Positions 35,080 to 43,398 of a DNA stretch of 64,000 nucleotides are shown here, one piece after another (position 1 is the first letter of the stretch; the number at the start of each line of letters is the position of its first letter). The DNA comes from Bordetella parapertussis (GTDB taxonomy: Bacteria; Pseudomonadota; Gammaproteobacteria; Burkholderiales; SG8-41), in assembly GCA_945885345.1 (NCBI GenBank), contig CAMCYP010000013.1, forward strand, positions 23,693 through 87,692, read 5' to 3'. A model generated the notes under the pieces. It was not told the DNA's origin. It saw only the letters and a list, made by a program, of their open reading frames with translations, and searched no databases. The translations under genes and the position numbers were made by a program.

Positions 35080-35697
35080 CTATCCGTTTCTGGCGTGGCC
35101 GGTGGTGCTGAATGATGCGCGCGCCGAAAGTCGCGCCGCGAGCTCGGCCAGCCCCGGGTGCTTGCTGTGCCATTCGTAATCCGGCAGCGCGAACTCGAGA
35201 TAACCCAGCGCGTAACCGGTGCTGATGTCGGCCAGCGTAAAGCGTCCGTCAAAACACCAGTCGTTGTTGCCGAGGTCCTTTGCCAGCAGCGCGAGGCTGC
35301 GGTCGATTTTTGACTGCTGTTTTTTAAACCATTCGGCGGAGCGCTGCTTTTCCACCGGCTCGCGATACTCGTGGTTGATGGCGACGGTGGCTTCGGCAAT
35401 GCCGTCGCACAGCGCCTCCCAGCGTTTGACTTCGATGCGTGATTCAAAATCTTCCGGGATCAGTTTCGGCCCGCTGCCGAAGGCGTCCAGGTATTCGACG
35501 ATCACCGGCGAGTCATACAGCGCGCGGCCGTCGTCGCGTACCAGCGTCGGGATCTTGCCCAGCGGATTGAACGGCGGCACCGGCGAATCCGGAGTCGAGG
35601 CGCGGGCGACGACGTATTCGCAGGCGATGTTTTTTTCGAGGAGGACGATGCGCACCTTGCGCACAAACGGGCTGCCGGGGGTACCGTAAAGTCGCAT
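35080..35697 (-). CDS. Glutathione S-transferase family protein
   Basis: 205 residues. The thioredoxin-like N-domain begins MRLYGTPGSPFVRKVRIVL, with the glutathione motif LVRDDGRALYDSPVIVEYL (glutathione-binding Asp-Ser) at about 52-70. An all-helical C-domain follows, with LADISTGYALGYL holding the N-capping Asp. It resembles the YibF-type bacterial GSTs. The N-terminal catalytic residue is probably Ser9. It conjugates or reduces electrophiles in the cytoplasm. Confidence 0.88.
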   Translation of the reverse strand: MRLYGTPGSPFVRKVRIVLLEKNIACEYVVARASTPDSPVPPFNPLGKIPTLVRDDGRALYDSPVIVEYLDAFGSGPKLIPEDFESRIEVKRWEALCDGIAEATVAINHEYREPVEKQRSAEWFKKQQSKIDRSLALLAKDLGNNDWCFDGRFTLADISTGYALGYLEFALPDYEWHSKHPGLAELAARLSARASFSTTGHARNG

Positions 35698-35811
35698 TTT
35701 CTTTTTTTCTCCAGTGTTGCGGCCATTTTAATCCCCGGAGTGGCTGTACGCCGGGCGTACGGCTAAGATGGCCGGCCCGGACATCCCGCCCGGGCAGAGC
35801 GAGGAGGCTTC

Positions 35812-36021
35812 ATGGAAAACCTCTACCGGTGGCGCGTGAAAGAAACGGACAAATTCGGCAAGGTGCGCTGGCGCCTGATGCGCACGCCGATGACTGAAGA
35901 AACCGCGCGTTTCTGGGCGCTCAACAACAACCGTTCTGTCGAGCGCATCGACTGGCCTGGCGCTCTGCGATACGAGCTGGAGTTCGTGGCGGCTGGTTCC
36001 GCGCCCAAGGACGCACACTAG
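35812..36021 (+). CDS. Small conserved-looking hypothetical protein (69 aa)
   Basis: 69 residues, soluble, with many aromatic and charged residues (YRWRVKETDKFGKVRWRLMR). GAGGAGG precedes the ATG at good spacing, and the GC-rich codon use matches neighbours, which supports translation. The motif WR-x-x-x-TPMTEE-x-A resembles short proteins seen near glutathione or stress genes, but no family can be named. Confidence 0.6.
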   Translation: MENLYRWRVKETDKFGKVRWRLMRTPMTEETARFWALNNNRSVERIDWPGALRYELEFVAAGSAPKDAH

Positions 36022-36217
36022 TCTTTTGCCATCGCCTTCATTTGTAGTTTTTACATTCCATAGAAGTGCTGCGTTTTGCGGTTCATGCGGAACCGAGCGA
36101 GATTGATCATGTCGTACAGATGTCATTTCCTGAGTGATCCAGAGGAGACATCATGTACAAATCCATTTCTATCAACGGTCTCAGGAAATTCAGGACGGAT
36201 GCTGCGTTGCTGCAGCG
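36022..36217. other. Intergenic region with a start-like signal
   Basis: The region includes AGAGGAGACATC and ATG at 36153. The frame runs on only into antisense of the aldo/keto reductase gene (63 codons). It may be the orphaned beginning of a lost gene or a short leader. No other structure is seen. Confidence 0.3.
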
Positions 36218-37180
36218 TCAGCGTTTGGCGATGATCTCGTCGAGCCCTACGCCTTCGAGCGCGCCGAACAATTCGGCGATTTTTCGCGTGTCGGCTGCCG
36301 GCAGCGGTGGTTGCAGGATGGCGTTGATGTTGGGCGCGAGGTGATCGGGATTGCCGGTGCCGAACAACACGACGTCGGCACCGGGCTCATGCCGCGCATA
36401 ACGATAGGCGGCTTCGATGATGTCGCGCGCACCCTGCTCGTGCAGCAGGAAATCCAGCGGGTTTTTCTTTTCGGCGAGCCACTTTGGTACCTTGCCCGCG
36501 GTGGCGAGTTCGGTGATGTCCTGCTGCAGGCGGCCCGGCACGCTGAAAATTGCGCGCACCGCGAACATCAACAGGACACCGACGTTTTTTGACTGTGCCG
36601 CAGGAAACACGCGGTGCCGCGCGTTCTGGTTGAGCATGTGGAAGGCGGCCATCATCACGTCCCAGCAGTCGGTTTCCAGCGCGCGGGCAAGGGTGTCATG
36701 GCGCGGATCGCGGCCGGCGAATTCGGTGATGCCGAGGAAACGGAACTTGCCTTTTTCTTTTTCGCGCAGCAGGACGGGGGTGATTTCCTGCATCACGCGA
36801 TCGTATTCCTTGGGCAATATGGTGTGCAGGCAGAACACATCGACATGGTCTGTGCCCAGTGCGCGCAGCGAGTGGTCGAGCCCTGCAAGAATCTCCTTGG
36901 TGGTAATGACCGTGCCGTCGTTATGACGCACTTTGTGTTTGGTGGAGATCACCACGGAATCGCGGTCACGCTTCTCGATGGCTTTGCCGACGATACGTTC
37001 GGTGCCGTAGAACTGCGCGGTATCGATGAAATTGACGCCGAGGTCGAGCGCGCCTTGCACGATGCCGATGGCATCGGCTTCGCTTTTGCCGGTGGCGAGA
37101 CCAAGGCGGCTGTTGCCGCCGCAGCCGAGTCCGGCCACGCTGACCTTGAGGCCGGTGCGGCCGAGAGTGGTGTATTCCAT
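36218..37180 (-). CDS. Aldo/keto reductase
   Basis: 320 residues. The catalytic set is Asp53 and Tyr58 (FIDTAQFYG), a Lys in STKHKV (81-83) and the His in VDVFCLH. The start YTTLGRTGLKVSVAGLGCG is typical of the AKR superfamily near L-glyceraldehyde/galactose reductase types. It is NADPH-dependent and cytoplasmic. Upstream are a Bug relic and an intact Bug gene on the same strand, so a carbonyl compound linked to carboxylate catabolism is a reasonable guess. Confidence 0.88.
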   Translation of the reverse strand: MEYTTLGRTGLKVSVAGLGCGGNSRLGLATGKSEADAIGIVQGALDLGVNFIDTAQFYGTERIVGKAIEKRDRDSVVISTKHKVRHNDGTVITTKEILAGLDHSLRALGTDHVDVFCLHTILPKEYDRVMQEITPVLLREKEKGKFRFLGITEFAGRDPRHDTLARALETDCWDVMMAAFHMLNQNARHRVFPAAQSKNVGVLLMFAVRAIFSVPGRLQQDITELATAGKVPKWLAEKKNPLDFLLHEQGARDIIEAAYRYARHEPGADVVLFGTGNPDHLAPNINAILQPPLPAADTRKIAELFGALEGVGLDEIIAKR

Positions 37181-37265
37181 AGTAAAGCCTAAAAAATCAA
37201 TTAAAACAACCGCTTATGAATATACACCTTTCGCGTCGGAGGTGCACAAATGTGCGGTGCCGGAC

Positions 37266-37343
37266 TTAGTCGGCAGTAATACCTGCGGCTTTGAAGACCT
37301 TGTCCCATTGCGTGATCTTGCTTTTGCTGTGCGCGCCGGCCTT
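37266..37343 (-). pseudogene. C-terminal relic of a Bug receptor gene
   Basis: The minus strand reads SKITQWDKVFKAAGITAD and stop (37266-37268), the standard Bug ending (compare KWAGVIKTAGIKPE of the intact gene at 37414). Further upstream the frame loses similarity and runs into a perfect hairpin at 37351-37372. About 25 codons remain. Confidence 0.75.
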
Positions 37344-37350
37344 GGTCTCG

Positions 37351-37372
37351 GCCGCGGACAACAGTCCGCGGC
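37351..37372. repeat. Perfect 9-bp hairpin at the end of the Bug relic
   Basis: GCCGCGGAC, loop AACA, GTCCGCGGC. It marks the point where Bug similarity is lost and lies 41 bp from the stop of the intact Bug 7 gene. It could be a terminator stem without T-tract or a deletion junction. Confidence 0.5.
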
Positions 37373-37413
37373 AATGATTGACGGAGATGGTGGCTCCTTC
37401 AGGCGTCCGGTTT

Positions 37414-38394
37414 TTATTCCGGCTTGATGCCGGCGGTCTTGATGACGCCGGCCCACTTCGCCGATTCGGTCTGGATCACTTTGCGGAATTCCTCCGGCGT
37501 GCTGCCGATGAGGTCGGTGCCCTGCGCCACCATGCGTTTTTTGATGTCCGGCAGTTGCGTGATCTTGACCAGTTCGTCATGCACTTGTTTGAGGATGGGC
37601 GCCGGCGTTTTGGCGGGGGCCACCAGGCCGTGCCACGACGTTGACTGGTAGCCGGGGAATCCGCTTTCGGCGATGGTCGGAATGTCCGGCGCCGCTGCCG
37701 AGCGTTTGGCGCTGGTCACGCCGAGGCCGCGCAGCCGGCCGTTGGCGACAAACGGCATCGCGGGCAGCAGGTTGATGAACATCATCTGCACCTGGCCGGC
37801 GAGCACGTCGTTCATGCCGACGCCGCTGCCTTTGTACGGAATGTGCACGATGTCGATGGCGGCGAGCATGCGAAAGAGTTCGCCGGAGAAATGGTTGCCG
37901 GTGCCAACGCCGCCGGATGCGAAGTTGAGCTGGTGCGGCCGCGCCTTGGCGTAAGCAACGAGTTCCTTTACCGATTTCACCGGCAGGTTCGGATTGACCA
38001 CCAGCAGGTACGGCGTTTCGGTCAGCAGCGAGATCGGCGCGAAATCGCGCAGTGGTTCATAAGGCAGCTTCTGGTAGAGGCCGGGGTTGATCGACATGGT
38101 GCCGACAGTCGCCTGCATCAGCGTGTAGCCATCGGGCGTGGCGTTCTTGGCGATTTCGCAGGCGATGTTGCCGGCGGCGCCGCCGCGGTTGTCGATGACG
38201 ACCTGCTGGCCGAAGGATTCGCTGAGCTTTTGCGCGAACATGCGGCCGATGATGTCGCTGGGGCCGCCCGGCGGGAAGGGCAGCATGAGCCGGACCGGGC
38301 GATCGGGATAGGCGCCGGCGGCATTTGCGGTTGCGGCAAACAGTGCGGCGGCCATCAAAACGGCAACAGGGGACAGGCGTGCGATCGAATTCAT
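37414..38394 (-). CDS. Bug-family periplasmic solute receptor (7)
   Basis: 326 residues. The signal peptide ends ANA-AGA. AYPDRPVRLMLPFPPGGP and VIDNRGGAAG form the ligand loops, VHIPYKGSG the hinge motif, and it ends TAGIKPE. GGAGGTATTG lies upstream of the ATG at 38394; a longer frame includes the upstream gap and is rejected. It is preceded by a dimeric-barrel-like gene 25 bp away on the same strand and followed by a Bug relic, then the aldo/keto reductase. Confidence 0.92.
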   Translation of the reverse strand: MNSIARLSPVAVLMAAALFAATANAAGAYPDRPVRLMLPFPPGGPSDIIGRMFAQKLSESFGQQVVIDNRGGAAGNIACEIAKNATPDGYTLMQATVGTMSINPGLYQKLPYEPLRDFAPISLLTETPYLLVVNPNLPVKSVKELVAYAKARPHQLNFASGGVGTGNHFSGELFRMLAAIDIVHIPYKGSGVGMNDVLAGQVQMMFINLLPAMPFVANGRLRGLGVTSAKRSAAAPDIPTIAESGFPGYQSTSWHGLVAPAKTPAPILKQVHDELVKITQLPDIKKRMVAQGTDLIGSTPEEFRKVIQTESAKWAGVIKTAGIKPE

Positions 38395-38419
38395 CAATAC
38401 CTCCGGAAGTGGACTGTTT

Positions 38420-39097
38420 TTATACTGCGGGCCAGATGCGGCAGCCCACGGCAGGTGAATAGGGTGCATGGATCAGCTGCGGTACTACGCGGCCCATCCA
38501 GGTGGCGGGATCATCCCGATCGGCCTCGTGCGCGGCGAAATATTGTTCGCGCAATGCCAGGCTGCTGAACTCATGCAGTATGGCGTGTTTGTAAGTGCCG
38601 ACCGTGGCGAGCATTTTACGCGCGCCGACACAGCCGGGCAGTGAGGCCAGTAACGGGAAGCGTTGCTGGGCATACCAGCCGCCGAGGTCGTCTTCGACGG
38701 CGGGCGACGGCGCATTGTAGTTACCGATCTGCAGCACCGGTGCGGTGGTCAGGCCGGGGCCGCGTTTTGCGGCATCGGGGCCGTCGATGCGTACTTCCTC
38801 GGCGAGGATGCACGCGGCGGGCTGTTGCCGCATGCCGATGAATTTTCTGGTTTCGGCACTTTGCCGCGTTGCGAGCTGGCCGGGGCTGGGATTGAGAAAG
38901 GTGTGCGTGCTGTCGCCGCCGAACAGCGCGAGATAACCCGAGCCGCGTCCGCCGTGGCCGAGCGCATAGTGCGCTGCCCAGCGATAACCGGGGCGCGCCA
39001 GTTTTTCCGGGATGTGGACACGGTGGAACCAGTCGCAGTATTCGGCTTTGTTCTCGGTGGCGATGTCGTACCAGATAGCCCAGATGCCGTGATCCAT
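38420..39097 (-). CDS. Hypothetical protein with two EthD/dimeric-barrel-like halves
   Basis: 225 residues. The start GIWAIWYDIATENKAEYCDWFHRVHIPEKLARPGY has the W-H-x-x-H-I-P-E pattern of dimeric alpha/beta-barrel proteins of the EthD type. A second half (YAQQRFPLLASLPGCVGARKMLATVG) repeats the theme. Such proteins are small ring-metabolite binders or monooxygenase helpers; this one is not assignable. GGGGGAG precedes the ATG at 39097. It is followed by Bug 7 and is divergent from the amidohydrolase gene at 39247. Confidence 0.65.
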   Translation of the reverse strand: MDHGIWAIWYDIATENKAEYCDWFHRVHIPEKLARPGYRWAAHYALGHGGRGSGYLALFGGDSTHTFLNPSPGQLATRQSAETRKFIGMRQQPAACILAEEVRIDGPDAAKRGPGLTTAPVLQIGNYNAPSPAVEDDLGGWYAQQRFPLLASLPGCVGARKMLATVGTYKHAILHEFSSLALREQYFAAHEADRDDPATWMGRVVPQLIHAPYSPAVGCRIWPAV

Positions 39098-39246
39098 GCG
39101 TGACCGCTCCCCCTGTAGGACAGCGATTGTAATGCAGTGCAAGTGTGCGGCCGCATCGTCATGGTGTGGACTGCAGGGCGCTGGTATTCTGTCCGCCGCG
39201 ATAACGTCTGGCGGAAATCGATCCGCTGCAAATCCTGGGGGAGTCA

Positions 39247-40314
39247 ATGAGCATACGTAACACGGAACATTGCTGCGCGGACGATGGCGGCATCACTTTT
39301 ACCGGCTGTAGCATGAGCAATGCTGCGCAGGGGCAGGCGGGCGGGCGGCGGCGTCAGGTGATCGTCGGCGGCAAACGCGTCAAAACCATCGATGTGCATG
39401 CGCATTGCGTGGTGGGCGAGGCGCTGGCACTGCTCGGCATGAAGGTCGAAGATCAGCGCGGTCCCGGCATCGGCGACGTCGGCTCGCGGCGTATTGCGGA
39501 GATGGACGAGCAGGGCATCGACATCGAGGCGCTGAGCATCAATCCGCTCTGGTATCGCGCCGAGCGCGATGTGGCGGCGGAAGTGATCCGCATCCAGAAT
39601 GAAAAACTCGCGGAACATTGCGGAAATTATCCCGATCGTTTTGTCGCGTTCGCATCGGTGGCGCTGCAGTTTCCGGACCTGGCCGTGGAGCAGCTGGTGC
39701 ATGGTGTGAAGAAACTGGGTTTGCGCGGCGCGGCAGTGGGCACCAGCGTGGCGGGCGTCGAATTTTCGGATCCCAAATTTCATCCGTTCTGGGCGAAGGC
39801 GGAAGAGCTGGGCGTGCTGATTTTCATCCATCCGCGCGGCACCCAGCAGCTGGAGTCGCGTTTCAAGGGCAACGGCTGGCTGGCGAACACCATCGGTAAC
39901 CCGCTGGATACCACCATCGCGTTGTCGCACCTGATTTTTGACGGCACGCTCGACCGTTTTCCGGGGCTGAAAATCTGTTCCGCGCACGGCGGCGGCTACC
40001 TGCCGTCGTATGCGCCGCGTTCGGACAACAGCCTGCGCGTCGCGCCGGAGATGGACACGGGGGTGAAGCTGAAGAAAAAGCCGACCGAGTACCTGCGCGA
40101 CATGTATTACGACACGCTGGTGTTCACCGATGAAGCGCTGCGCCACCTGGCGGCGGAAGTCGGTGTCGACAAGCTGGTCATCGGCACCGACCATCCGATC
40201 CCGTGGCAGGCTGATTCGGTGAATCACATTCTCAACGCGCCGGGATTTACCGATGCCGAGCGGCGCATGATGCTGAGCGAGACCGCGGCAAAGCTGCTGG
40301 GCATTCCGCTTTAA
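39247..40314 (+). CDS. Amidohydrolase-2 family hydrolase/decarboxylase
   Basis: 355 residues. The HxH of the metal site is in TIDVHAHCVV at about residues 48-57, later ligands are FIHPRG, CSAHGGGYLPSY and GTDHPIPW. The HGGGYLPSY…D pattern is that of ACMSD/OHCU-like and gamma-resorcylate-type decarboxylases. The N-terminal extension of about 45 residues with a Cys cluster is unusual; a start near residue 23 (MSNAAQ) would remove part of it. A dienelactone-hydrolase gene follows, pointing to aromatic ring-fission catabolism. Confidence 0.85.
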   Translation: MSIRNTEHCCADDGGITFTGCSMSNAAQGQAGGRRRQVIVGGKRVKTIDVHAHCVVGEALALLGMKVEDQRGPGIGDVGSRRIAEMDEQGIDIEALSINPLWYRAERDVAAEVIRIQNEKLAEHCGNYPDRFVAFASVALQFPDLAVEQLVHGVKKLGLRGAAVGTSVAGVEFSDPKFHPFWAKAEELGVLIFIHPRGTQQLESRFKGNGWLANTIGNPLDTTIALSHLIFDGTLDRFPGLKICSAHGGGYLPSYAPRSDNSLRVAPEMDTGVKLKKKPTEYLRDMYYDTLVFTDEALRHLAAEVGVDKLVIGTDHPIPWQADSVNHILNAPGFTDAERRMMLSETAAKLLGIPL

Positions 40315-40354
40315 AACACTCCCTTAATTTTGATTTTCCGACCAGGAGGTTGTC

Positions 40355-41245
40355 ATGGAACGCAAAAAAGCGAGTGATTTCCCGCCGGAAGTGATGAAAC
40401 TGTTTGACGGTTATGTGCATGGCGCAATCACCCGGCGTGAGTTTCTCGACCGTGCCGGGAAATTTGCCGTGGGTGCGTTTGGCGCCGTGGCGATGCTGGA
40501 AAGTCTGAAGCCGAATTTCGCCTGGGCGCAGCAGGTGGCGAAGGACGACAAGCGCATCAAGGCCGGTTACACGGATTACGATTCGCCGGGCGGTTCAGGA
40601 AAAATGCGCGGCTACCTGGCGCAGCCGGCCGCCGCCAGCGGCAAGCTGCCCGCGGTGCTGGTGATCCATGAAAACCGCGGCCTCAATCCCTATGTTGAAG
40701 ATGTGGTGCGGCGGCTGGCGACGGCGAACTTTGTCGCTTTTGCGCCGGACTCGCTGACGCCGGTCGGCGGTTATCCCGGTGACGAGGACAAGGCACGCGC
40801 GCTGTTTGCCGCCCAGGATGCAAAAAAACGCGAGGAAGACCTGTATAACGCTGCGCAGTTTCTGAAGGCACGGCCGGAGACCACGGGCAGGATCGGCGCG
40901 GTCGGTTTCTGTTTTGGCGGCGGCATCTGCAACCTGCTGGCGACGCGCATGCCGGATCTTGCGGCGTCAGTGCCGTACTACGGTCGCCAGGTGCCCGCTG
41001 CGGAGGTGGCGAAAATCAAGGCGCCGCTGCTGATCCATTACGCCGGCCTCGACGAACCCGTCAACAAGGGCTGGCCCGCCTACGAGGAGGCGCTGAAAGC
41101 GAACAAGGTGCGTTACACCATGCACATGTATGACGGCGTCAACCACGGTTTTCACAACGATACGACACCGCGCTATGACGAGGCGGCGGCGAAATTGTCG
41201 TGGCAACGCACGCTCGATTTTTTCAATCAGCATCTGCGCGGCTGA
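40355..41245 (+). CDS. Exported dienelactone-hydrolase family protein
   Basis: 296 residues. A twin-arginine-type leader (TRREFLDRAGKFAVGAFGAV, residues 26-45) precedes the hydrolase, so it is probably exported folded. The nucleophile is Cys in GFCFGGG, the acid Asp in AGLDEPV and the base His in GVNHGFHND, the full DLH triad. AGGAGG lies before the ATG. It follows an amidohydrolase and precedes three Bug receptors, so a lactone of a ring-cleavage product may be processed in the periplasm and captured there. Confidence 0.88.
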   Translation: MERKKASDFPPEVMKLFDGYVHGAITRREFLDRAGKFAVGAFGAVAMLESLKPNFAWAQQVAKDDKRIKAGYTDYDSPGGSGKMRGYLAQPAAASGKLPAVLVIHENRGLNPYVEDVVRRLATANFVAFAPDSLTPVGGYPGDEDKARALFAAQDAKKREEDLYNAAQFLKARPETTGRIGAVGFCFGGGICNLLATRMPDLAASVPYYGRQVPAAEVAKIKAPLLIHYAGLDEPVNKGWPAYEEALKANKVRYTMHMYDGVNHGFHNDTTPRYDEAAAKLSWQRTLDFFNQHLRG

Positions 41246-41276
41246 ACGCGCGGCGGTCGCGGATTGCCCGCGCGTG

Positions 41277-42272
41277 ATGTCCCTGGTCGCGCGGACGTTT
41301 GCGGTGTGTGCGGCGGCATTGGTGGCCGGCCAATGCTCCGCGCAGCAGGTGTCACCGCAGGAGAACTATCCGAGCCGGGCGATCCGCATTATCGTTGCAG
41401 CCCCACCCGGATCGGCGGACGAATTTTTTGCGCGCACCCTGGGCCGGAGCCTGGAGGCCGTTTACCGGCAGCGTATCGTGATCGACAGCCGCCCCGGTGC
41501 CGGTGGTCTGATCGGCAATGCGGTGGTGTCGAAAGGGAGCGCCGACGGCTACACGCTGGGCATGGTCGGCGTTACGCGCATTATCACGGCATTGATGCAT
41601 GAGCAGCCGCCGTACCGGCCGCTGGCCGACATTGCCGGCGTGGCGCATGTTGCCTCGATCACCAACGTACTGGTGGTGACGCCGGCAATCCAGGCGCGCA
41701 CGGCGCGCGAATTCGTCAAGTATGCGCGGGTGCATCCCGGTGAACTCAACTATGCATCGACAGGCATCGGCTCGGCGGCGCACCTTGCGGGCGAAGTGTT
41801 TACGCGCGCGCTCGGCATCGATGCCGTGCACGTGCCATTCCGCTCAATGACCAGTACCGTGGTCGAGATGGGGATGGGGGAAGTGCATTACGCGATACTG
41901 ACGCTGCCGGCCGCGCTGGCATCGTTGCGCGATGGCAGGTTGCGCGCGCTCGCCGTGATGACGCCGCAGCGCAGTATCACGCTGCCGGAGTTGCCGGAGT
42001 TGCCGGCGATTGCCGAAAGCGGCTTGCCCGAGGCGCAATTCGACAGCTGGGCCGGTGTGGTCGTGCCCAACGGCACGCCGCGGCGCATTGTCGAGCAGTT
42101 GCACGGCGACATCGTGCGCTTGTTGCGCGAGCCGGCGATGCGCAAGCGCTTCGTGAGCCAGGGTGCGGAATCGATGACGGAGAGTACGCCGGACGGGTTC
42201 ATGCGCTACATGCAGGAAGAGTACTTGCGCTACCAGACGCTGATCAGCCAGAGTGGCGTCAAGGCAGAATGA
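41277..42272 (+). CDS. Bug-family periplasmic solute receptor (8)
   Basis: 331 residues. The signal peptide ends GQCSAQ. The loops diverge from the norm: IIVAAPPGSADEFF, VIDSRPGAGG (Ser for Asn) and VHVPFRSMTS in place of HVPYKG. It ends SGVKAE. The ATG at 41277 is preferred because upstream frame overlaps the dienelactone-hydrolase gene; a GTG lies one codon earlier. Its TGA overlaps an ATG (42269-42272) leading into the next Bug gene, so the two may be coupled. Confidence 0.88.
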   Translation: MSLVARTFAVCAAALVAGQCSAQQVSPQENYPSRAIRIIVAAPPGSADEFFARTLGRSLEAVYRQRIVIDSRPGAGGLIGNAVVSKGSADGYTLGMVGVTRIITALMHEQPPYRPLADIAGVAHVASITNVLVVTPAIQARTAREFVKYARVHPGELNYASTGIGSAAHLAGEVFTRALGIDAVHVPFRSMTSTVVEMGMGEVHYAILTLPAALASLRDGRLRALAVMTPQRSITLPELPELPAIAESGLPEAQFDSWAGVVVPNGTPRRIVEQLHGDIVRLLREPAMRKRFVSQGAESMTESTPDGFMRYMQEEYLRYQTLISQSGVKAE

Positions 42273-42307
42273 ACAATATAAAAAGGGGGGGAGGCATGGG
42301 AGCGCAC

Positions 42308-43279
42308 ATGAAAAGCAGGCTTATGCTCGGCACGCTGATTGCGGCGATCGCGTCCGGATGGATCGCCCCGGTGCTGGCGCAGCAGACTTATCCGTCGCGG
42401 CCGATCCGCATCATTTCGCCGTTCGCCGCCGGCGGTGGCAACGATCTGCTGTGCCGCACCGTTGCTGCGAAGCTCACCGAAAGTTTCAAGCAGCAGGTCA
42501 TCGTTGAGAATCGTACCGGTGCCAACGGCATTATCGGCACGGAGGCTGCCGCCCGCGCGGCGCCCGACGGTTACACCATCGTATTGATTCCCAGCGGCCA
42601 CGCGGTCAACGCGAGCATCCGCAGCAAGCTGCCCTATGACTCGATCAGGGATTTCACGACGATTTCAATGGTCGGTTCCAGTCCGCTGGTGCTGGCTGTA
42701 CATCCGTCGGTGCCGGTGAAAAACGTGAAGGAACTGGTGATGTTTGCGAAGTCCCGTCCTGGTCAGTTGAGCTATGTGTCGGCAGGCATCGGCTCCTCCG
42801 GCCACCTCGGTGGCGCGTTGTTCGACGTGCTGGCCGGAACGAAAATGGTACACGTGCCGTACAAGGGCATGTCACTGGCGCTGACCGACTTGATCAGCGG
42901 GCAGGTCACCATGGCTTTCGCCACCAGCCTGTCGGTGGTGCCGCATGTGCAGTCGGGACGGTTGCGCGCGCTGGCCACGACCGGCGCGCAACGCTCGCCG
43001 GCACTGCCCGATCTGCCGACTGTCGCGGCAACCTTGCCCGGTTACGAAGCCAGCCTGTGGTACGGTTTTGTCGGGCCTGCGCGCCTGCCGGCGGACATCG
43101 TGCGCAGGCTCAACACGGAGATCGTGGCTATCCTGAATCTGCCTGAGATCCGCGAGCGTTTTTCCGGGCAGGGCATTGATATCCAGTCCAGCACGCCCGA
43201 GGAATTCGCAAAACTGCTGGTCGCGGACATGGCACGCTGGGCGAAGGTCGTGCAGCGGGCGGGGATCAAGGCCGAATAG
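42308..43279 (+). CDS. Bug-family periplasmic solute receptor (9)
   Basis: 323 residues from the ATG at 42308, which gives a clean signal peptide (ends PVLAQ). In-frame ATGs at 42269 and 42296 also exist: the first overlaps the stop of Bug 8, the second sits right against a GGGGGGAGG run, so the true start is uncertain. TYPSRPIRIISPFAAGGG, IVENRTGANG and VHVPYKGMS are present; it ends RAGIKAE. It is the middle gene of a Bug 8-9-10 series. Confidence 0.9.
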   Translation: MKSRLMLGTLIAAIASGWIAPVLAQQTYPSRPIRIISPFAAGGGNDLLCRTVAAKLTESFKQQVIVENRTGANGIIGTEAAARAAPDGYTIVLIPSGHAVNASIRSKLPYDSIRDFTTISMVGSSPLVLAVHPSVPVKNVKELVMFAKSRPGQLSYVSAGIGSSGHLGGALFDVLAGTKMVHVPYKGMSLALTDLISGQVTMAFATSLSVVPHVQSGRLRALATTGAQRSPALPDLPTVAATLPGYEASLWYGFVGPARLPADIVRRLNTEIVAILNLPEIRERFSGQGIDIQSSTPEEFAKLLVADMARWAKVVQRAGIKAE

Positions 43280-43398
43280 CCGGTGTTTTGGCCGGTGCCG
43301 GGCACGCCCTTTACATTTTCTGCACCAGTGGCCAGAATCAAAACACGAAATAAAACAAGCCCGCGCAATTGGTGACGCTGGCGTATTCAGGAGGAATC

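Noticed and set aside
36153..36344. 63-codon frame with a good SD upstream of the aldo/keto reductase end
   Set aside because: Most of it is antisense to the reductase and the peptide has no recognisable feature; kept only as a possible lost gene start.
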